Source: Sphingorhabdus wooponensis (GTDB lineage Bacteria; Pseudomonadota; Alphaproteobacteria; Sphingomonadales; Sphingomonadaceae). Taken from it: 64,000 nucleotides of DNA. The DNA lies in assembly GCF_003933235.1 (NCBI RefSeq), contig NZ_RWJI01000001.1:1618001-1682000 (forward strand), in the 5' to 3' direction. The translations under genes and the position numbers were made by a program. The notes under the pieces are model-generated. The model was not told the DNA's origin. It saw only the letters and a program-made list of their open reading frames with translations, and searched no databases. Positions 1-9,310 of the stretch are shown in pieces. Positions within the stretch are counted from its first letter, which is position 1. Each line of letters starts with the position of its first letter.

Positions 1-2
1 TT

Positions 3-80
3 CGGTCATATATTGTCTTTCTGATTCTATTGACTGCGGACATAGGCGCTGGCGCGGCGCTGGCCAAGGGCAGCACCTAA
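3..80 (+). CDS. Possible C-terminal end of an upstream gene (partial)
   Basis: An open frame enters from the left edge and stops at the TAA at 78-80. Its 25 visible residues include a hydrophobic stretch followed by an Ala/Gly-rich tail, which would suit the end of a membrane or secreted protein. There is no family signal and the piece is very short, so it may be chance. The 83 bp from here to the ferredoxin hold no other gene that I can see. Confidence 0.2.
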   Translation, partial: RSYIVFLILLTADIGAGAALAKGST

Positions 81-163
81 CTTATCCCCATTAAATTAGG
101 GCTTCACATGTCCGCAGGTGCAACCTATCAGACCGTCAACATTCAGAATATAGGGAGCAGCTC

Positions 164-481
164 ATGGCCAAAGTCACGGTAATTTCACGTAACGGCGAAG
201 GTCGCGAAGTCGAAGCCGAAAACGGCCTGTCGCTTATGGAAGTCATCCGCGACAATGGTTTTGACGAATTGCTCGCTTTGTGCGGTGGCTGCTGCTCCTG
301 CGCGACGTGCCATGTGCATATCGACCCTGCTTTTTCCGATCGACTGCCGAAAATGAGCGCCGACGAAGACGACTTGCTCGACAGCACCGATCACCGCAAC
401 GAAACCTCACGCTTGTCGTGCCAGATCCCCGTCAGCGATGCGCTTGATGGCTTGACAGTCACGATTGCGCCCGAGGATTAA
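164..481 (+). CDS. 2Fe-2S ferredoxin, adrenodoxin type
   Basis: Soluble electron carrier of 105 residues with the beta-grasp ferredoxin fold. The cluster ligands read directly as C40-x5-C46-x2-C49 and C86, the spacing of vertebrate/bacterial adrenodoxin-type ferredoxins that serve cytochrome P450s and other oxygenases. Two additional cysteines (43, 44) sit inside the binding loop, giving [10 protein letters not shown]. The ATG at 164 has AGGGAG at 152-157. No P450 or ferredoxin reductase is next to it, so the partner is unknown. It converges with the NUDIX gene, with a hairpin between them. The family assignment is firm; the specific partner is not. Confidence 0.9.
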   Translation: MAKVTVISRNGEGREVEAENGLSLMEVIRDNGFDELLALCGGCCSCATCHVHIDPAFSDRLPKMSADEDDLLDSTDHRNETSRLSCQIPVSDALDGLTVTIAPED

Positions 482-500
482 TAACAAGCTGACGCAAACA

Positions 501-520
501 CCCTCCCGCTTACGGGAGGG
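501..520. terminator. Hairpin between convergent genes
   Basis: Perfect 8-bp stem (CCCTCCCG / CGGGAGGG) with a 4-nt loop lies between the ferredoxin stop and the end of the NUDIX gene. There is no clean T-run on either strand, so termination may be weak or bidirectional. Confidence 0.5.
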
Positions 521-524
521 GAAC

Positions 525-1331
525 TTACCCCCGCAGGGCGCTACCGAGCGGTTCCTGTATGATAGGATAGCCATGGCCATCTGGGATGCATAGCCAGCTT
601 CCATCCGCGCGTTTATCGATATAGGTCAGCACCGTTGATACGGGATGCTCTGCGGCATGCGCAGCCGCCGCGTCAAAATCACCGAACATCGCCAGCCGTT
701 CCAGATTGCGCCGCGTGGGGAAGATGATCTTCACTTGGCCTTCATCTGCTTTTTCCAAAACCTCAGCCGCCGTTGCCCAAAACAGCATCCGGTTCTCGGT
801 CTGGTCCACCGTTGCAACGGGCGTGGTATCACCCGCATCCACGAGATAGAAACGCGTATCAAAAACGCGGCTGGCATTTTCAAAGGCAGGCGGGCGCCAG
901 CGTGACCATGGCACAAGCTGTGCAAAATCCGGCGTCCAGCCAAAGCGGTTGCAGACGGCTTGCAGGCTTTCGCCATCATGCAACGCCGCCCGCGCCGCAA
1001 CGCAATTGGCAGCGTCCGAAACGCCGGACAGCCCAAGCGCCAGCCCAGCCTCCTCTATCGTCTCGCGGATCGCGGCAAGTCGCGCCGCGGCCTCATCCAA
1101 CGGCAAAGGCGACTCCAACATCTGCGCATAATCGAAATCGGCGGGGTCAACCTTTCCACCGGGAAAGACCGCCGCACCTCCGGCAAAGGCCATCGCTTTG
1201 ATACGCTCGACCATCAGCAATAACGGCGCGCCGCCATTCGGGTTCTTCCGAAAAATGACCATTGTTGCCGCTGGCGTTGCGACGGGAAGCGGTTCGCCGC
1301 TGATCGGGTGGTTACGCAGTTCAGTTTCCAT
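525..1331 (-). CDS. NUDIX hydrolase
   Basis: Hydrolase of nucleoside-diphosphate-linked compounds. The Nudix box is split: an FPGGKVDPAD segment is followed, after an insertion of about 20 residues, by RETIEEAGLALG, which holds the metal-binding Glu residues. That spacing and the length (268 aa) resemble the NUDT19/RDD1-type group (CoA or ADP-sugar diphosphatases), but the substrate is not shown. The frame can be opened by a TTG at 1343. I prefer the ATG at 1331 because GAGTAGG lies just upstream of it. The gene converges with the ferredoxin and diverges from uvrA. About 210 bp separate it from uvrA; apart from the LexA box I see nothing recognisable there. Confidence 0.85.
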   Translation of the reverse strand: METELRNHPISGEPLPVATPAATMVIFRKNPNGGAPLLLMVERIKAMAFAGGAAVFPGGKVDPADFDYAQMLESPLPLDEAAARLAAIRETIEEAGLALGLSGVSDAANCVAARAALHDGESLQAVCNRFGWTPDFAQLVPWSRWRPPAFENASRVFDTRFYLVDAGDTTPVATVDQTENRMLFWATAAEVLEKADEGQVKIIFPTRRNLERLAMFGDFDAAAAHAAEHPVSTVLTYIDKRADGSWLCIPDGHGYPIIQEPLGSALRG

Positions 1332-1518
1332 GGACCTACTCAAGCATGCTTTCGAACGCGTTAGAAGCGGAAAATCAATCGGCAGTCATTCCTGCGCCGC
1401 CACTGCCGTTATTCCGACGTCCGCAAATGCGCATGGATGCAACATACGGCAAAAGCCTAGCTTGAAATGCGATGATTTTTAGCCCAGGTCTATATCAACA
1501 CGCGCACTTGCGCATTTA

Positions 1519-1533
1519 GAACAAATCTGGAAC
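1519..1533. promoter_or_regulatory. LexA (SOS) box upstream of uvrA
   Basis: The sequence reads GAAC-N7-GAAC, the inverse of GTTC-N7-GTTC, which is the known LexA operator of alphaproteobacteria. It ends 10 bp before the uvrA ATG, so a bound repressor would cover the transcription start or ribosome-binding region. Match to the consensus is exact in both half sites. Confidence 0.8.
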
Positions 1534-1543
1534 AAGCTATACT

Positions 1544-4510
1544 ATGTCACTCACCCACATCAAGGTGCGCGGTGCGCGCGAGCATAATCTCAAGGGCGTC
1601 GATATCGACCTGCCGCGCGACAAGCTTATCGTCATCACGGGCCTGTCCGGTTCCGGCAAGTCCAGCCTCGCTTTCGACACCATTTATGCCGAGGGGCAGC
1701 GTCGCTACGTCGAATCGCTGTCCGCTTATGCGCGCCAGTTTCTGGAGATGATGCAAAAGCCCGATGTCGAGCATATTGAGGGGCTATCCCCCGCAATCTC
1801 CATCGAGCAGAAAACGACAAGCCGCAACCCGCGCTCAACCGTCGCGACGGTGACCGAGATTTACGATTATATGCGGCTATTATGGGCGCGCGTCGGCGTG
1901 CCTTATTCGCCCACGACGGGTCTGCCGATTACCGCCCAAACCGTCAGCCAGATGGTCGACCGCGTCATGGCTTTGCCCGAAGGCACCCGCGCCTTCCTCC
2001 TCGCGCCCGTCGTCCAAGGCCGCAAGGGCGAATATCGCAAGGAACTCGCCGAATGGCAGCGTTCGGGCTACACCCGCGTACGCATCGACGGCGAACTTTA
2101 TGCGATTGAAGAGGCGCCTGCGCTCGACAAGAAATATAAGCATGACATTGAAGTTGTCGTTGACCGCATCGTCGTCAAGGATGGCATTCAGCAGCGTTTG
2201 GCCGAAAGTTTTGAGGCGGCGTTGAAACTGGCCGATGGCTTGGCGTTTGTCGATCTGGCCGACACCACGGTTGCGGAGTTGCAAACGCAAAATGCCGATG
2301 GCGTGCCAACCGCATTTGGCGAAGCGCGCGCGACATTCTCGCCTGCGTCCACGAACGTCACTGGCGGCGCGATGAAGGGCACTGGCCTGCCCGCCAACCG
2401 CATTGTCTTCTCCGAAAAATTCGCTTGCCCCGTTTCCGGCTTCACCATCGCCGAAATCGCGCCGCGATTGTTCTCCTTCAACGCCCCGCAAGGTGCTTGT
2501 CCGGATTGTGACGGCCTTGGTGAGCGGCAGGAATTTGACCCGCAACTGGTGGTCCCCAACGAACATCTGTCCCTCAAAAAAGGCGCGATTGTGCCTTGGG
2601 CGAAGTCGAACCCGCCCAGCCCTTATTATATGCAAGTGCTGTCCAGCCTTGCAAAAGCCTATGGCTTCAACCTCGATACCAATTGGGAAGATTTGCTCCC
2701 CGAACAGAAGCTCATCATCCTGCACGGCACGGGCGGCATGGCGGTGGAGTTGACGTTTAAGGACGGGCGCAAGGAATATACGGTGCGCAAGGCGTTTGAG
2801 GGCGTCATTGGCAATCTCAACCGCCGCTTGCTACAAACCGACAGCGCGTGGATGCGCGAAGAGTTGAGCAAATATCAAACGTCGCAGCCCTGCGAAACCT
2901 GCCATGGCGCGCGCCTCAAACCCGAAGCCCTCAGCGTCAAAATCGCTGGCGTAGACATCGCCACACCCACCCGCATGAGCGTCGGGGACGCGCTGGAGTG
3001 GTTTGGCAGCGTCGATAAGACGCTCACCAATCAGCAGCAGCAAATTGCCAAGGCAATCCTTAAGGAAATCAACGAACGGCTTGGCTTCCTCAACAATGTC
3101 GGGCTGGATTATCTCAACCTTGACCGGACCAGCGGCACGCTGTCGGGCGGCGAAAGCCAACGTATCCGATTGGCCAGCCAGATCGGCAGCGGCCTGTCGG
3201 GCGTGCTCTATGTGCTCGACGAACCCAGCATTGGCTTGCATCAAAAAGACAATGATCGCCTGCTCGCCACGCTGCGCCGCCTGCGCGATCTTGGCAATAC
3301 CGTCATCGTGGTCGAACATGACGAAGACGCAATCCGCACCGCCGACTGGGTGGTGGATTTGGGCCCCGGCGCGGGCGTCCATGGCGGAACCGTCATGGCC
3401 GAAGGCACGCTGAAGCAAATCCTGAAATCAAAAGACAGCCTGACCGCCGCCTATCTGAATGGCACGCGCGAGATTGCGGTGCCCAAGACCCGGCGCAAGG
3501 GCAATAAGAAGAAGCTGACCGTCCACAACGCCCGCGCCAACAATCTGAAGAACGTCACCGCGAGCATTCCGCTTGGCACATTCTGTTGCATCACCGGCGT
3601 ATCAGGCTCCGGCAAGTCCAGCTTCACCATCGACACGCTCTACGCCTCTGCGGCCCGCAGCCTCAACGGCGCGCGCGTCATTGCGGGCGCGCATGACAAG
3701 GTCACAGGGTTAGAACATTGCGACAAGGTCATCGACATTGACCAATCCCCCATTGGCCGCACGCCACGGTCAAACCCCGCGACCTACACCGGCGCGTTCA
3801 CCAACATCCGCGACTGGTTCGCGCAATTGCCCGAAAGCGCCGCGCGCGGGTATAAGCCGGGGCGTTTCTCGTTCAACGTCAAGGGCGGACGCTGCGAAAC
3901 ATGCAGCGGCGATGGCCTGATCAAGATCGAAATGCACTTCCTGCCCGACGTCTATGTGACGTGCGAGGAATGTAACGGCAAACGCTACAACCGCGAAACA
4001 TTGGAGGTCAAATGGAAGGGCCTCTCCATCGCCGACGTGCTGGACATGACGGTGGAGGACGCGGTGGAGGTGTTCAAGGCCGTCCCCCCGATCCGCGACA
4101 AAATGGCGATGCTGGCGGAGGTTGGCTTGGGCTATGTCAAGGTCGGGCAACAGGCAACGACCCTATCGGGCGGCGAAGCGCAACGCGTGAAGCTCGCCAA
4201 AGAACTCAGCCGCCGTTCCACTGGCCAGACGCTGTATATCCTCGACGAACCCACCACCGGCCTGCATTTCGAAGACGTCCGCAAACTCCTCGAAGTGCTC
4301 CACCGTTTGGTGGAACAGGGCAACAGCGTGGTGGTCATCGAACATAATCTCGACGTCATCAAGACCGCAGACTGGATCATCGACTTGGGCCCCGAAGGCG
4401 GCGTTAAGGGCGGCGAGATTGTCGCCGAAGGCACGCCGGAGGATGTGGTGAAGGTTGCTGCGAGCTATACGGGGCATTATTTGAAGCCGATGCTGGCGAA
4501 GGCAAAGTGA
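1544..4510 (+). CDS. uvrA: UvrABC excinuclease subunit A
   Basis: DNA-damage recognition ATPase of nucleotide excision repair; it acts as a dimer that loads UvrB at lesions. The 988-residue protein has the expected layout: first ABC ATPase with Walker [11 protein letters not shown] near residue 35, a zinc-binding CPDC region near 325, signature LSGGESQ, second Walker [10 protein letters not shown] near 690, a second zinc module (CETC...CEEC), and signature LSGGEAQ. Walker B LDEP occurs twice. Length is slightly above that of the E. coli protein, as is common in alphaproteobacteria. The start is fixed by the canonical N-terminus. An alphaproteobacterial LexA box directly upstream indicates SOS induction. 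It is not in an operon; a repeat-rich gap follows. Confidence 0.98.
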   Translation: MSLTHIKVRGAREHNLKGVDIDLPRDKLIVITGLSGSGKSSLAFDTIYAEGQRRYVESLSAYARQFLEMMQKPDVEHIEGLSPAISIEQKTTSRNPRSTVATVTEIYDYMRLLWARVGVPYSPTTGLPITAQTVSQMVDRVMALPEGTRAFLLAPVVQGRKGEYRKELAEWQRSGYTRVRIDGELYAIEEAPALDKKYKHDIEVVVDRIVVKDGIQQRLAESFEAALKLADGLAFVDLADTTVAELQTQNADGVPTAFGEARATFSPASTNVTGGAMKGTGLPANRIVFSEKFACPVSGFTIAEIAPRLFSFNAPQGACPDCDGLGERQEFDPQLVVPNEHLSLKKGAIVPWAKSNPPSPYYMQVLSSLAKAYGFNLDTNWEDLLPEQKLIILHGTGGMAVELTFKDGRKEYTVRKAFEGVIGNLNRRLLQTDSAWMREELSKYQTSQPCETCHGARLKPEALSVKIAGVDIATPTRMSVGDALEWFGSVDKTLTNQQQQIAKAILKEINERLGFLNNVGLDYLNLDRTSGTLSGGESQRIRLASQIGSGLSGVLYVLDEPSIGLHQKDNDRLLATLRRLRDLGNTVIVVEHDEDAIRTADWVVDLGPGAGVHGGTVMAEGTLKQILKSKDSLTAAYLNGTREIAVPKTRRKGNKKKLTVHNARANNLKNVTASIPLGTFCCITGVSGSGKSSFTIDTLYASAARSLNGARVIAGAHDKVTGLEHCDKVIDIDQSPIGRTPRSNPATYTGAFTNIRDWFAQLPESAARGYKPGRFSFNVKGGRCETCSGDGLIKIEMHFLPDVYVTCEECNGKRYNRETLEVKWKGLSIADVLDMTVEDAVEVFKAVPPIRDKMAMLAEVGLGYVKVGQQATTLSGGEAQRVKLAKELSRRSTGQTLYILDEPTTGLHFEDVRKLLEVLHRLVEQGNSVVVIEHNLDVIKTADWIIDLGPEGGVKGGEIVAEGTPEDVVKVAASYTGHYLKPMLAKAK

Positions 4511-4596
4511 GAGATTAAAGCAAAGGCTTAAAGAACGCAGAGAATTGCGCACCGGAAACCCCGAAACCTCCTCTCGTCATCCCGACACCCCCTGTC

Positions 4597-4696
4597 GTCA
4601 TCCCGAACTTGTTTCGGGATAACAAACCACCATTGCCGCCCCCTTCAGAAAGCCATTCGTGTTTGGTGCGTTATCCTGAAACTAGTTCAGGATGAC
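4597..4696. repeat. REPIN-like doublet of inverted palindromes
   Basis: Two palindromes face each other: ATCCCGAA-N5-TTCGGGAT (4600-4620) and ATCCTGAA-N5-TTCAGGAT (4673-4693). The outer ends GTCATCC and GGATGAC mirror each other, making a 100-bp unit with a central spacer. A near-identical arrangement lies at 16113-16200. An additional half site (GTCATCCCGA) lies at about 4576-4585. Such units are typical of REP/REPIN families mobilised by RAYT enzymes, but no RAYT is in this window. Confidence 0.7.
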
Positions 4697-4740
4697 GAAG
4701 AGTGGGAGAGCCGTGCTGGAAAAGGCCAAATAACCCAAAT

Positions 4741-4777
4741 CCTCCCCGGCACGGGGAGGTAGCAGCCGGAACGGCTG
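4741..4777. repeat. Second palindromic repeat in the uvrA downstream gap
   Basis: Two adjacent hairpins: CCTCCCCG-N3-CGGGGAGG (4741-4759) and CAGCC-N5-GGCTG (4763-4777), followed by GACGGAGGGG. Intergenic sequence of this kind is common in sphingomonads. It may act as a terminator for uvrA. The rest of the 417-bp gap (4511-4927) shows no gene. Confidence 0.5.
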
Positions 4778-4878
4778 ACGGAGGGGCCTGCGGCGGCGAA
4801 GTCGCGCCGAAATTCGCAGCCGGCAAGCGTTGCATCCATTTTGTTTCGCACGAAGACGCGAAGAAGACGTTGGCCCGT

Positions 4879-4910
4879 CGTCATCCGCCAAAGCTATTTC
4901 GGGGATGACG
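4879..4910. repeat. Degenerate inverted repeat related to the 4597-4696 element
   Basis: CGTCATCC (4879-4886) and GGATGACG (4903-4910) form 8-bp arms around a 16-nt loop. The arms share the GTCATCC/GGATGAC core of the REPIN-like unit. It lies immediately after the stop of the RelA/SpoT-domain gene and could help to terminate it. Confidence 0.45.
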
Positions 4911-4927
4911 CAATTGTCACCATATCG

Positions 4928-6001
4928 CTATTTTAACTCAGCTTCCGATTTCAAAAGTTTTACAAAATCTATTGGATCGTTAAAATAATTTCGGTAGATG
5001 GACCTTAGTTGAGATGGATTGTCTGAACGTACATAAACGGCATTAATACTATTTTCCAAAAGTTCTAAATGATTTGCCATCGCTATTGCAGCTTCAGCAT
5101 TTTTGAAGGGAAGAACTTGTAAATTTAATACATCGTTTTCCCTAATAATATTTAAAACGCTGTGCCGACCCAAGGAGTCTCCATCACTGAAAGACTTCAA
5201 AGCCTCTAACCGATCCATAATATGAAGATCATTTTCCAAATTTTGTAAATCATTCTGTAAATCATTAGTTGATTTATCTAATAACGCTTTTTGTTTATTT
5301 TCATAAGTTCGTGCAATTATCTCACTTGCGATACGAAAAAACTGCACCCTGTTGTCATCGTTGTTATCAAGGCCGGTGACGAATTTCGTCCGTTCTTGAT
5401 CAATCATATCGGAAATTTCCACCGCAGTTGCCCAAGCGTGTTGCGTCCGTGTCCGATACTGGACTTCTACCAACAGTCCATGCCATGGGTCAGAAGAAAC
5501 CGAGGTTCGACGATGCTGGCGAGGCTGATGTCGGTATACGTCGTGTATTCCTCTATAACCTGTATCTTTAGGGGATTCGATGTAATCGAACTTATCTTCA
5601 TCGTTTTTTAATTTATGCTTCACATTTCGAAGCACCCCTTCGGATCTCATATGGCTTCGAAAATCGATAAGTTCGTCCAGCGTTTCAAATACAAGTCTGC
5701 ATCCCGCCAAGTCCTGCATTGATGTAACATCTTGGATTAAGGGTTGCCCGTCTGGGCGCACTCTTTTCAGCTTATCAATCACCGTCGCTCGGCGCTTTAA
5801 GCGCTGAGCAAACTCGACGTTATAATTTTTCTTTTTTATTTGTCCCTTCAGCCACGCCTGAAATGTGTTGATCACATATCCGTGAGATGACCTCCATTGA
5901 TCAACCAACTCGAAATCTGCATCGGTAGCAGTTCCAGCTCCGATGGCACGACCCGCCCGTTTTACATTTGACTTGGGGTTTGGTGGCGTTGGATATGACA
6001 T
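4928..6001 (-). CDS. RelA/SpoT synthetase-domain protein (small alarmone synthetase-like)
   Basis: Single-domain nucleotide pyrophosphotransferase of about 357 residues, with no HD hydrolase domain. Core synthetase elements are visible: DLAGCR (97-102), DYIESPKDTGYRGIH (139-153) and VEVQYRTRTQHAW (178-190) with E195. The C-terminal half after about 260 is unassigned. A GTG at 6040 would add 13 residues; I prefer the ATG at 6001, where the family-like N-terminus begins. Base composition is clearly AT-richer than the flanks, and codon use differs, which suggests transfer. It stands alone between repeats and phoA. Known relatives include (p)ppGpp/(p)ppApp makers and toxic synthetases that modify tRNA (toxSAS, CapRel). 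Which applies here is unknown, and no adjacent antitoxin ORF is evident. Confidence 0.8.
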   Translation of the reverse strand: MSYPTPPNPKSNVKRAGRAIGAGTATDADFELVDQWRSSHGYVINTFQAWLKGQIKKKNYNVEFAQRLKRRATVIDKLKRVRPDGQPLIQDVTSMQDLAGCRLVFETLDELIDFRSHMRSEGVLRNVKHKLKNDEDKFDYIESPKDTGYRGIHDVYRHQPRQHRRTSVSSDPWHGLLVEVQYRTRTQHAWATAVEISDMIDQERTKFVTGLDNNDDNRVQFFRIASEIIARTYENKQKALLDKSTNDLQNDLQNLENDLHIMDRLEALKSFSDGDSLGRHSVLNIIRENDVLNLQVLPFKNAEAAIAMANHLELLENSINAVYVRSDNPSQLRSIYRNYFNDPIDFVKLLKSEAELK

Positions 6002-6260
6002 ACTCAATGTGTTCCAAGATTGAATTACAATTGCAAGCACTTTGAAATTCGGCCTTTAGAATTACGTTGGAATTACGGCGATAGGTGCGACACCCCCTAA
6101 ACTTGCGCGCAACTCTACACCGGACATAAGAACCCACGCCCGCCCCCACACGCCCTCTCGCCAACGCAAGCTTGGCCGTGTAAACACTTCGCATCACGCC
6201 CCTGTCACGCGCTGGTCATCTTGGTCGGCGATGGGGTGCCACGCTTTTGAGGAGTATCGC

Positions 6261-7799
6261 ATGCGTAAACTGTCATCCGCCCTTTTGGCATCCAGCCTGA
6301 TCGCCGCGCCGTTGTTCGCGCAAGGCGCGCCTACCGCTGCCCCTGCTCCCACGCCTACTGCCGCACCTGCGCCCGCAAAGCCGCCGATCAGCACCAGCGA
6401 AGGCTATCTTAAGGCTGGCCAAGCCGAGCTGCAACGCTTGCGCGCCGACAAGCCCAATGACGGCAAGGCGCGTAATGTCATCCTGTTCATCGGCGATGGC
6501 ATGGGCGTGAGCACATTGACCGCCGGACGCATTTTTGAGGGGCAGCAGCTTGGCCTCGACGGCGAATCCTATGTCGCGCAAATGGATCGTTTGCCGCACA
6601 CCGCCTTGGTCAAAACTTACTCGCATGACGCGCAAGTGCCCGACAGCGCGCCCACTGCAACCGCGATTGTATCCGGCGTCAAAACGCTGAATGGCGTGAT
6701 TGGCGTGGGGCCTGAGGCGATTGAGAATGACTGCGCCGCAACCGCGCCGTTTAAGGTGCAATCCTTGTTCGGCATGGCGGAGGATCGCGGCCTTGCCACG
6801 GGCATCGTCTCCACCGCGACCATCACCCATGCCACGCCCGCCTCCACCTACGCCCATGTCGCGCAGCGCGATTGGGAAGTCGACGCCAATATGCCCGCCG
6901 CGGCCAAGGCCGCTGGTTGCACCGACATCGCCCGGCAGATGGTCGAATGGCCGCATGGTGACGGGCTTGAGGTTATGCTGGGCGGTGGGCGTCAGCATTT
7001 CATTCCGGCGACGATGGCCGACCCCGAATATGCCGAAAGAAAGGGCAAGCGCGCCGATGGCAGGGATTTGGCCGCGACATGGGCCGCCGCCAACCCCAAG
7101 GGCGCTTATGTCTGGAACCGCGACAGTTTCGTCGCGGTTGACCCGAAGAAAACGACCAAGCTGCTTGGCCTATTTGAACCATCGCATATGCAGTTTGAGG
7201 CGGACCGGACAGCGTCAGGCAATAAAGAACCTTCGCTTGCCGAAATGACAACCAAAGCGATTGCTATGCTGTCAAAGAACCAAAAGGGCTATGTCCTGAT
7301 GGTTGAGGCAGGCCGGATTGACCATGCCCATCATGGCGGTAATGCCCGCCGCGCCTTGCAAGACACCGTTGCGCTCAACGCGGCACTCAAGGCCGCGATG
7401 GAGAGCGTTGATCTGCGCGAAACGTTGATTGTCGTGACATCGGACCATAGCCATGTGTTCACGATCGCGGGCTATCCTGAGCGCGGGAACCCGATTCTTG
7501 GCGTTGTGTCTGCGCCTGTCGGCACGCCGACCTTGGCGATGGATGGCAAAGGCTTCACCACTTTGGGCTATGCCAATGGTCCCGGCGCGGTGAATGCGGC
7601 CGAGCGCCCTGACCCTGCAAAGGCGGACACAAGCGCTCTCAATTACCGCCAACAATCGTTGATCCCGCTTATGTCCGAAACGCATGGCGGTGACGATGTC
7701 GTGGCGCGCGCGGCAGGGCCAAAGGCGCATTTGTTCAAGGGCACGATTGAACAAAACACTATCTTCCACATCATGCGTGTGGCGTTGGGCTTTAAATAA
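6261..7799 (+). CDS. Alkaline phosphatase, PhoA family, exported
   Basis: Phosphomonoesterase of the alkaline phosphatase superfamily, 512 residues. A signal peptide (about 1-22, ending LFAQG) and an Ala/Pro/Thr-rich linker precede the catalytic domain. Metal and active-site elements are visible: FIGDG (76-80), PDSAPTATA with Ser129 as the expected nucleophile, the zinc-ligand block VEAGRIDHAHHGGNA, TSDHSH, and a late THGGDD. The ATG at 6261 is chosen over the upstream 6231 because GAGGAG lies at 6249-6254 and it gives a proper signal sequence. The 220-bp upstream gap (6041-6260) has no obvious gene. No clear Pho box was identified by eye. A small lipoprotein gene follows 85 bp downstream. 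Confidence 0.92.
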   Translation: MRKLSSALLASSLIAAPLFAQGAPTAAPAPTPTAAPAPAKPPISTSEGYLKAGQAELQRLRADKPNDGKARNVILFIGDGMGVSTLTAGRIFEGQQLGLDGESYVAQMDRLPHTALVKTYSHDAQVPDSAPTATAIVSGVKTLNGVIGVGPEAIENDCAATAPFKVQSLFGMAEDRGLATGIVSTATITHATPASTYAHVAQRDWEVDANMPAAAKAAGCTDIARQMVEWPHGDGLEVMLGGGRQHFIPATMADPEYAERKGKRADGRDLAATWAAANPKGAYVWNRDSFVAVDPKKTTKLLGLFEPSHMQFEADRTASGNKEPSLAEMTTKAIAMLSKNQKGYVLMVEAGRIDHAHHGGNARRALQDTVALNAALKAAMESVDLRETLIVVTSDHSHVFTIAGYPERGNPILGVVSAPVGTPTLAMDGKGFTTLGYANGPGAVNAAERPDPAKADTSALNYRQQSLIPLMSETHGGDDVVARAAGPKAHLFKGTIEQNTIFHIMRVALGFK

Positions 7800-7884
7800 G
7801 GCGGGGCTGCACATAAGCCGACTTGTAATCTTGGCAGTGCCGCCCACATCTTTGGGTGCGGGGGTGCTGCACAAGAGGAAGCTT

Positions 7885-8202
7885 ATGAAACGGATGATGA
7901 CGATAGCCTTATTGTCGGTAATGCTGGCAGGATGTGGTGAAGGCGGCGCGCTCAATGATACTGTGCAGATTAGCGTGCGTAAATCGCTGGTCGCGACGTG
8001 CACGACGGCAGCAGGCGAGCAGATTCCCGAAGGCATAAATGTGGATATCAGCGCCGTCTGCGGCTGCGCAGCGGACAAGGTCATGGATGGCCAAAGCGTG
8101 GCGGAACTTGTCTCGAACCCGCCCAGCCCCAGTGAGGCCATGTCGAAGGTGCAGGCTTGCTTGAAAGAACTTGGCCCTGTAAAAGTCGACGCCGCCGCTT
8201 AA
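7885..8202 (+). CDS. Small predicted lipoprotein
   Basis: 105-residue protein with a basic N-terminus, a hydrophobic core and a lipobox LAGC near residue 17, so it is predicted to be lipid-anchored in the envelope. The mature part has several further cysteines (TC, VCGC, AC) that could form disulfides. AGAGGAAG at 7874-7881 sets the ATG at 7885; a longer reading of the same frame back into phoA is not supported. I do not recognise the family. It lies between phoA and prmC on the same strand, and a shared function is not implied. Confidence 0.7.
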   Translation: MKRMMTIALLSVMLAGCGEGGALNDTVQISVRKSLVATCTTAAGEQIPEGINVDISAVCGCAADKVMDGQSVAELVSNPPSPSEAMSKVQACLKELGPVKVDAAA

Positions 8203-8280
8203 ATACAGCCGGAAGCGCCTGTGCGCGCGCATAGCGCGGAAAAATCATTGGGCTTTGCCTGTGGTGGGATATAGGGGCGG

Positions 8281-9132
8281 ATGATGACTGGCCTTGCTCC
8301 TGTTCTGCGCGAAGCAACCGCTGCCCTAGAAGGCATCAGCCCGACACCGCGGTTAGACGCGGAGCTGTTGCTGGCGCATGCCCTCGGCATGGACAGGTCC
8401 GCGATGCTGCTGCGGCAGCATGATATCAATGCGCCGGATAGCTATGCTGGCCTACTCGCCCGCCGAATGGCCGATGAACCCGTCGCCTACATCACAGGAG
8501 TGCAGGCGTTTTGGGACCTAGAGTTGTGCGTCACACCCGATGTACTTATTCCGCGATCTGACAGCGAAACCCTGCTGGAGGGGGCGGTGGACTGGTTTGT
8601 CGAAGATCAAGCGCCCACGCACATTGCGGACCTTGGTACTGGGTCAGGGGCGCTGTTGCTTGCGGCTTTGTCGATATTTCCGGATGCTCTGGGAATCGGT
8701 ATCGACGCCAGCGCAGGTGCCCTTAAGGTGGCCAGCGACAATGCCCAGCGATTGCGCTTTGCCGACCGCGCCCAATTTGAACGGCGCGATTGGACGAAGG
8801 CGGACTGGACCGAAGGGCTTGGGCGATTTGACATTATCTTATGCAACCCACCTTATATTGAAGATGCCGCCACGCTCGCGCCGATGGTATCGGATCATGA
8901 ACCGCATAGCGCCTTGTTTGCCGGAGCGGACGGCCTGAATGATTACCGAATCCTGATCCCAGCCTTGCGCCATTTGCTGCATGCGGGCGGAGTCGCCTTT
9001 TTTGAAATTGGCTATAATCAGGCGGATTCTGTGCGCGCTCTTGGCGCGGAAGCGGGGTATCTGACTGAATTACGGCATGATCTTGCCGGAAATCCGCGCG
9101 TTATTCGCTTTTCGCTTGGAATCACAGAATAG
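8281..9132 (+). CDS. prmC: Peptide chain release factor N5-glutamine methyltransferase
   Basis: SAM-dependent methyltransferase that modifies the Gln of the GGQ motif of release factors RF1/RF2. The 283-residue protein has the N-terminal helical domain, the SAM motif DLGTGSGALLL near residue 117 and the diagnostic NPPY tetrad at 189-192. Two adjacent ATGs (8281 and 8284) are possible; AGGGG at 8273-8277 spaces better with the second. In many alphaproteobacteria prmC follows prfA and precedes a DUF4167 gene; here prfA is absent but DUF4167 follows. Confidence 0.93.
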   Translation: MMTGLAPVLREATAALEGISPTPRLDAELLLAHALGMDRSAMLLRQHDINAPDSYAGLLARRMADEPVAYITGVQAFWDLELCVTPDVLIPRSDSETLLEGAVDWFVEDQAPTHIADLGTGSGALLLAALSIFPDALGIGIDASAGALKVASDNAQRLRFADRAQFERRDWTKADWTEGLGRFDIILCNPPYIEDAATLAPMVSDHEPHSALFAGADGLNDYRILIPALRHLLHAGGVAFFEIGYNQADSVRALGAEAGYLTELRHDLAGNPRVIRFSLGITE

Positions 9133-9310
9133 TAGGACTAGGACAAACAGGCATCGCAGCAAAAACACCTATTTGAAGGTCTTTTAGCGCGAAGCCGCCC
9201 CCCAGCGCAGATGGACGAAGTATATGGGTCAATGCTGACCCGCGCGCAACCTAACAGGGTTCAGGGGCTCCATGCAATTGAAGTGCTAAAAAGAGGACGG
9301 GTCAGCCCTG

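Noticed and set aside
6002-6040. GTG-initiated N-terminal extension of the RelA/SpoT-domain protein
   Set aside because: The 13 added residues look unlike the family N-terminus, which begins at the ATG at 6001.
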